A stretch of 64,000 nt of DNA, from contig NC_026659.2 of assembly GCF_000004075.3 (NCBI RefSeq), positions 24,632,272 through 24,696,271 of the forward strand, written 5' to 3'. The stretch comes from Cucumis sativus. Lineage: Eukaryota; Streptophyta; Magnoliopsida; Cucurbitales; Cucurbitaceae. Within the stretch, counting starts at the first letter, position 1. Every line of letters starts with the position of its first letter. A model generated the notes under the pieces. It searched no databases. It was not told where the DNA came from and saw only the letters and a list, made by a program, of their open reading frames with translations. Shown piece after piece: positions 59,576 through 64,000 of this stretch. The translations under genes and the position numbers were made by a program.

Positions 59576-62500
59576 ATGGATTCTGCTGCCCACGCGTTGA
59601 TCAAGGTCGTAGGTGAAAAATCAAGGAGGGCTTCTCAATTATGGCTTGAAGGTTTTATTGATGCTTGCTGTCTTCACCGTGTTATCATCCTCTGTCGCAG
59701 GTTGAACTTCTATTTTTAACTTCACTCTCTGTTTTTCTATCACTGTGAATACTGGACTGGGAGGATTGTACGAACAATTCTGAATTATGATTTATTTTTT
59801 TGTTCTGGGTATTTTTATAATTTCATCTGAAATTGAATTTCAGGTCGAAAAAGCTTTTGATCCGGACGGGTCAGTGTTTTTTATTAAATGGGTTAATCTT
59901 CTTAGGAAGGTAATTGTTCTCCGGTTTCTTATCTCTCTCTCTGCTCTGCGTTATTTTTGTTGATTCTGCTGTAATTACGCTATTTAACAATCTTATTTAC
60001 TACCTTTATCCGCCTACGAGATTCTAACTTGTGTTAGGAGTGCAAATGAAGTTTCACATTGGTTAGGGAAGGTATTGGTTATTGGTGTATCTTAAGATTA
60101 GAGCAATTATCTCTGTTGGTATGAAGTATTTCGAAGTCGTACTGTTATGGGGATAGGTGTAGGTTATGTTATTCTTATCAGATTGTTGTAATTAGTCCTA
60201 ATTGGATAGTATGGCCTAGTTTATGTTAGCAATTTGCATTCTTTCTGTCCCCACATTTGAACGAACTACGAAGCTAGATGATTTGAAATTTATAATCTCA
60301 CTATGTTTCTTTGATTGATATGGAAATTTGCTTGTATCTTTGTCAATTTGTCCACTTAAGATGATGCTTCATAAGATAATTTATAAGTCTTGGATCTAAT
60401 AAAAACTAAAATTTGTCTCTATGTCAGTGGTCTAAATGAACTGACTTAGGAACCTGCTTCTGGACTCTTTCCTTAAAAGTTTCTCTCCTCCCCTCTCTCT
60501 TTCTAGGGCATGGGGGAGATCTTCACATTCTTGTGTCTTGTGGATTATGGTTTTGTTTTGTATAATATAACCTCATGATATATTCAAGACACCTTAATTT
60601 GTTCAGAGATTATTTCAATGTCATTAAAATTTTGTCAGCACTTTCCCTGTATCATTTTTTTTATATACAATAATGTCAAACAATGAAAAGTCAGCATGTT
60701 TCTTGATTTTCTTTTTTGCAGTCTTTTGATCCTAAACTCAGTTATCATCCCAACACTACAATGGATATTACCTGATCAGCAATCTGTGATTAATTCTCAC
60801 AAGTTGAACGCATTTGGTGCTACTTTAAAATTATATTCCTTCTTACGTCTTGGACTGATACAACTTTTTTACGTAAGTACGAATTTGATGCCGCGTTTAT
60901 AATTGTGGAACAAATTAAGTTGTTTTCTATCTGCATCACATAGAGGCCCTCTTTGATAAGCATTTGAGTATTGATTTTTAGCTTTTGAAAATTATGCCTA
61001 CAAACACCTTTTCCACCTCTAAATTTTGTGTTGAGTTTTATGATGTCTACCATGTTTTTAAATTCCAAAAACCAAATGGTTACCAAACGGGCATTAGATT
61101 TTCCAACATTTGCTGTCAAAATTAATAGTAGGAAAAGAGAACCACGTTTTAAATTACGCTTATGAAATTTTCTTTTTGTAAGCTTATGAATATTCTTATG
61201 GATTATAATATTGGTGTTTGACAAGACAATTTCTTTGCTGTTTCAATACGACTGCAAACTATGATTGTTGTACTCAACCAGTTTATATGTAATGACTAAA
61301 ACGATTCACAAAAGAACCTTGAATAACATATTTATTATTGTGTTTGTTTCAATTATTTTTACTGACTGATTGTTTTTCTTAATATTGCTTGCAGTTGTTT
61401 TGGTTTTATCCAATGTACATTTTCAGCTTCATTCTGAGCAATATCTGGTATTTCTTTCCCCTCTATTTTCTTTAACATTTTCGCATTTTTTTTTTTAATC
61501 AATTTTGCCTAACTTTGGTCGAAGTGTTTTCTATTACTTATGAACTCCTCAAACCACATTGTTTAATGTTTGAGTTTTTAGTTGCATAATAAGTTTAGAT
61601 ATAACATTTATTCTGTTAACTTTTACATTTAAAGTTTGGACATATGTCGTTATACTCATTACATTTGGATGGAAGTTGTTTTCCCAAAGTAACTATTTGT
61701 TGTTCTGAAGTTTCTAAAAAGTTTCTATCTGATCCAGGTACAACGATATTGCTAAACATGGGTTTGCTGCAATGGAACAATCTGAACCAACAGCAGCAAA
61801 CCCTTCAACACAAAATGAAGGGTCTTTCAATACTGCTCAAACTGGAAAATCAATTGGATTGGGGAGGTAGGTTTTTAATATGGTTATTGGTGATTTCTGA
61901 AATGTTCTTGGCTGCTTGTTCGATGCACTTTTCTGCTTGATAATTGTTGACCTAAAATTGTTCTCAGGGTTGTAATAGGAATAGGAGAGCAGCTATATTC
62001 TTTACTTCTGATCAACTCCTTCTTCCTTGAGGTAATAGCATTGGAAATTAGTTTTACACTTTTGCTCTTATGTTTTCTTTTCTACTTCACATGGTTATAT
62101 GTGCTTATCTTTCTTTTACTTTAAGCACTTTTAGACGCTGATTTGCTTATTTACAGCTATATACGCACATCACATTCTTCTACTTCTATCCAATTTCTAA
62201 GTCTTGTTTTCTTATACATGTAGGTCTATGCTACTGGTTTCTTGCCTTTAGTGGGAAAGACACTCAATTTTCTGCTTCTTTCTTGGATGTATGCCTACTA
62301 TTGTTTTGAGTATGTAGTTCTTTCCCTTATAAGTTTTGATGTCTATTGACCATTCACTTGACGAACTATTCAATTCAATTTTTTTAAAAAACTTGTAGAT
62401 ACAAGTGGAACCTTTCAGATGTGAGTCTTGATAGGAGGTTGGACTTTTTTGAGTCTAACTGGGCTTTCTTTGCTGGTTTCGGTAAGATTACATGACTTGA

Positions 62501-63646
62501 TCAATTTATTTAGTTTAGTTTCTATATTTTGCTAATTTTGATTGTGAAGATTAATGAGAAAAATCTACTGTTAAATTAATTCAATCCAATGCAGCTCCAT
62601 ATTATTCCGATGTTGATTATAAAGATTAGTTTGTCTGTTTTTCAGTGAGATGACTATTTAGTTAGTTTGATAGAAGAAGTATTGAGTTTGATAATTATGA
62701 TCAGAATACAATAAAACAAAAATGTGAACATGAGCATAACACAACTATACATAAAGACATATGTTTGAATCCTCACCTCCACATCGTCGAACTAAAAAAG
62801 AAATTACTATAAATTGTGGAGGGAGGGTGGGAAGAATTAAGAGTTCTGATATCAAGTGTTGCTCAAGGGATCGTTTTCCAGTTCCCTATTACCTTGATTT
62901 ACCCATATAATACCATCATTTCCGTACAGTTCAATGTTTCTTTATTCTTGGCTTGTCTCCCTACCTATGTTAAGACAGCCACGATTATAATTCGCAAGTG
63001 GGATATCTTGGCCCATGGCAGTAACATTTAACTCTTTGGTTGACAAAATTCGTACAAATGTGAGCAATGGCTCCTTGAGCAAATATCAACAAGTATTTGT
63101 TGACGTTAGATTCTCTCATGACATTTTGCTTTTATTTCATATTTTGGAGTTTGGCTTTTTTGCACTTGACTGCTGTGTCTCTGATTATTAATTGAAATTT
63201 GAGCTCGTTTCTCTTTTCTTGTCATGTTATCATTACGTAGTTGTGAATTGTAGACAATATGATATACTTTTGAGAAGTTTGAGGCATGCCAGTTTAATTG
63301 TCTTTCCAGGTAGTCCTTGCGTTCTTGCTATATTTTTCTTCTCACCACTTGTGAGCTATGCAGTAATGGCTATCTTATTTCCACTGGTAAATTGAAACAT
63401 TTTCCTTCATTTCATCTCTTCACACACACACACACAAACTCAATTCCTTTCAAATATGTAACAATGTTGTGCTTCCTGAAATACTCACTTCTTACTCTTC
63501 CTGTTGCTTTTCATCCTATGTACCTGTCAGTTTGTTCTGACAGCCACAGGCTCCGTTGCCGAGCAGGATATTTATTCACAAAGAGCAACTTGGAAATGTG
63601 CAGGACTGGGGAGGCTTCCAATTTTCTATGCTGCAAATACATTGTC
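59576..63646 (+). CDS. EI24: EI24/EPG-4-like ER membrane protein, 3' end outside window
   Basis: Ten exons seen: 59576-59700, 59844-59909, 60722-60872, 61395-61447, 61738-61866, 61968-62031, 62224-62309, 62399-62481, 63310-63386, 63531-63646; 316 codons, phases match. The last exon ends two bases into a codon with GTAAGT, and no further exon is seen before the edge. EI24 (etoposide-induced 2.4) homologues are ER multi-spanning proteins with a role in autophagy in animals; the plant role is less clear. Seen: CRSKKLL-type start of the domain (RRSKKLLIRTGQCF), ILNSVIIPTLQWILPDQ, LFWFYPMYIFSFILSNIWYNDIA-type core (61395 onward), a polar loop rich in Asn/Thr/Gln, then LLLSWMYAYYCFEYKWN, LDRRLDFFESNWAFFAGFG and SPLVSYAVMAILFPL. 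Chosen start MDSAAHAL. Intron 3 contains a MITE. Confidence 0.9.
60943..61093. mobile_element. MITE-like element in EI24 intron 3
   Basis: Ends GGCCCTCTTTGATAAGCATT and, inverted, GCCCGTTTGGTAACCATTTG pair with few mismatches. The interior contains ACAAACACCTTTTCCACCTC, seen in common plant hAT-like MITEs as I remember them. Confidence 0.55.
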
Positions 63647-64000
63647 GTAAGTTACCTTTCTTCACAGTTTACCCTAAACTTGTATTTGCAAACAATAATT
63701 TATTGCGATCTGTATAGAATAGAAGTTGACTAAATGAGACAAGAAAAAATGTTTTTGATGTTAAACAAATGTTGCAAAAATCTCTCTGGAATTGTAATTG
63801 GCGGGAAAAACAGCAGCTATCCAAAAGATGGACAAAAGAAAGAACATAAAGATCATAGATAGAGGTTATGACTTTGTGCTATGTATTATAAGTATTTCTA
63901 GAAAGCTGCAAATGGACAAATTAAATAGAAATTCATTAGTAGTACAACAAATTGTAGAGAGTGAACGGTGAACCACGAATGGAAAACCTGAAAAACATTG
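63647..64000. other. intron of the EI24-like gene at window edge
   Basis: Sequence after the donor GTAAGT at 63647. No exon of the expected C-terminus is seen, so the last exon(s) must lie beyond the window. Confidence 0.6.

Noticed and set aside
1-64000. CRISPR arrays, operons, ribosome-binding sites
   Set aside because: None seen; spliced genes and sequence character show eukaryotic nuclear DNA.

Overview
This is a flowering-plant nuclear window. Genes are split by many short AT-rich introns with GT..AG borders, intergenic DNA is very AT-rich, and the proteins are plant-specific or plant-type: the POLLUX/DMI1 nuclear-envelope channel, a plastid NFU scaffold, HISN1, a WEB-family protein and mTERF proteins. 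There is also a decayed piece of plastid 23S rRNA gene. Dispersed repeats carrying the palindrome CTATCAATGATAGAC suggest a cucurbit such as Cucumis, but that is an inference from memory.

Layout. 247-1873 (+): 3' end of a tRNA pseudouridine synthase A-type gene. 2684-6949 (-): bromodomain protein, convergent with it. 9264-15843 (+): POLLUX/DMI1-type channel, 12 coding exons, 952 aa. 15.8-21.4 kb: gene-poor stretch with foldback repeats, a 42-bp minisatellite and the plastid 23S fragment. 21408-30389 (+): alpha/beta hydrolase of the EMB8/ABHD type, 14 exons, 571 aa. 32409-33071 (+): single-exon WEB-family protein. 34443-36595 (+): plastid NFU Fe-S scaffold. 37837-41393 (-): ATP phosphoribosyltransferase HISN1, 11 coding exons. 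46209-49390 (+): NIPA-type magnesium transporter, 9 exons, one GC-AG intron. 51282-52403 (-): single-exon mTERF gene. 54585-56469 (+): broken copy of part of a TWD40-2 gene. 57210-58304 (-): second mTERF copy with an in-frame stop. 59576 to the right edge (+): EI24/EPG-4-like membrane protein, 3' end missing.

The genes do not form one pathway; this is ordinary plant gene order. The most dynamic part is 50.7-58.4 kb, where an mTERF unit is duplicated around a TWD40-2 gene fragment. Transposon debris (TRIM-like terminal repeats, SINEs with target-site duplications, MITE-like foldbacks) lies mainly in introns and intergenic DNA. I see no operon, CRISPR array, tRNA gene or intact autonomous transposon, and no clear undescribed system. 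The best leads are a frame-preserving cryptic exon inside the bromodomain gene, a strong G-quadruplex run just upstream of the POLLUX start codon, and the mTERF/TWD40-2 rearrangement.
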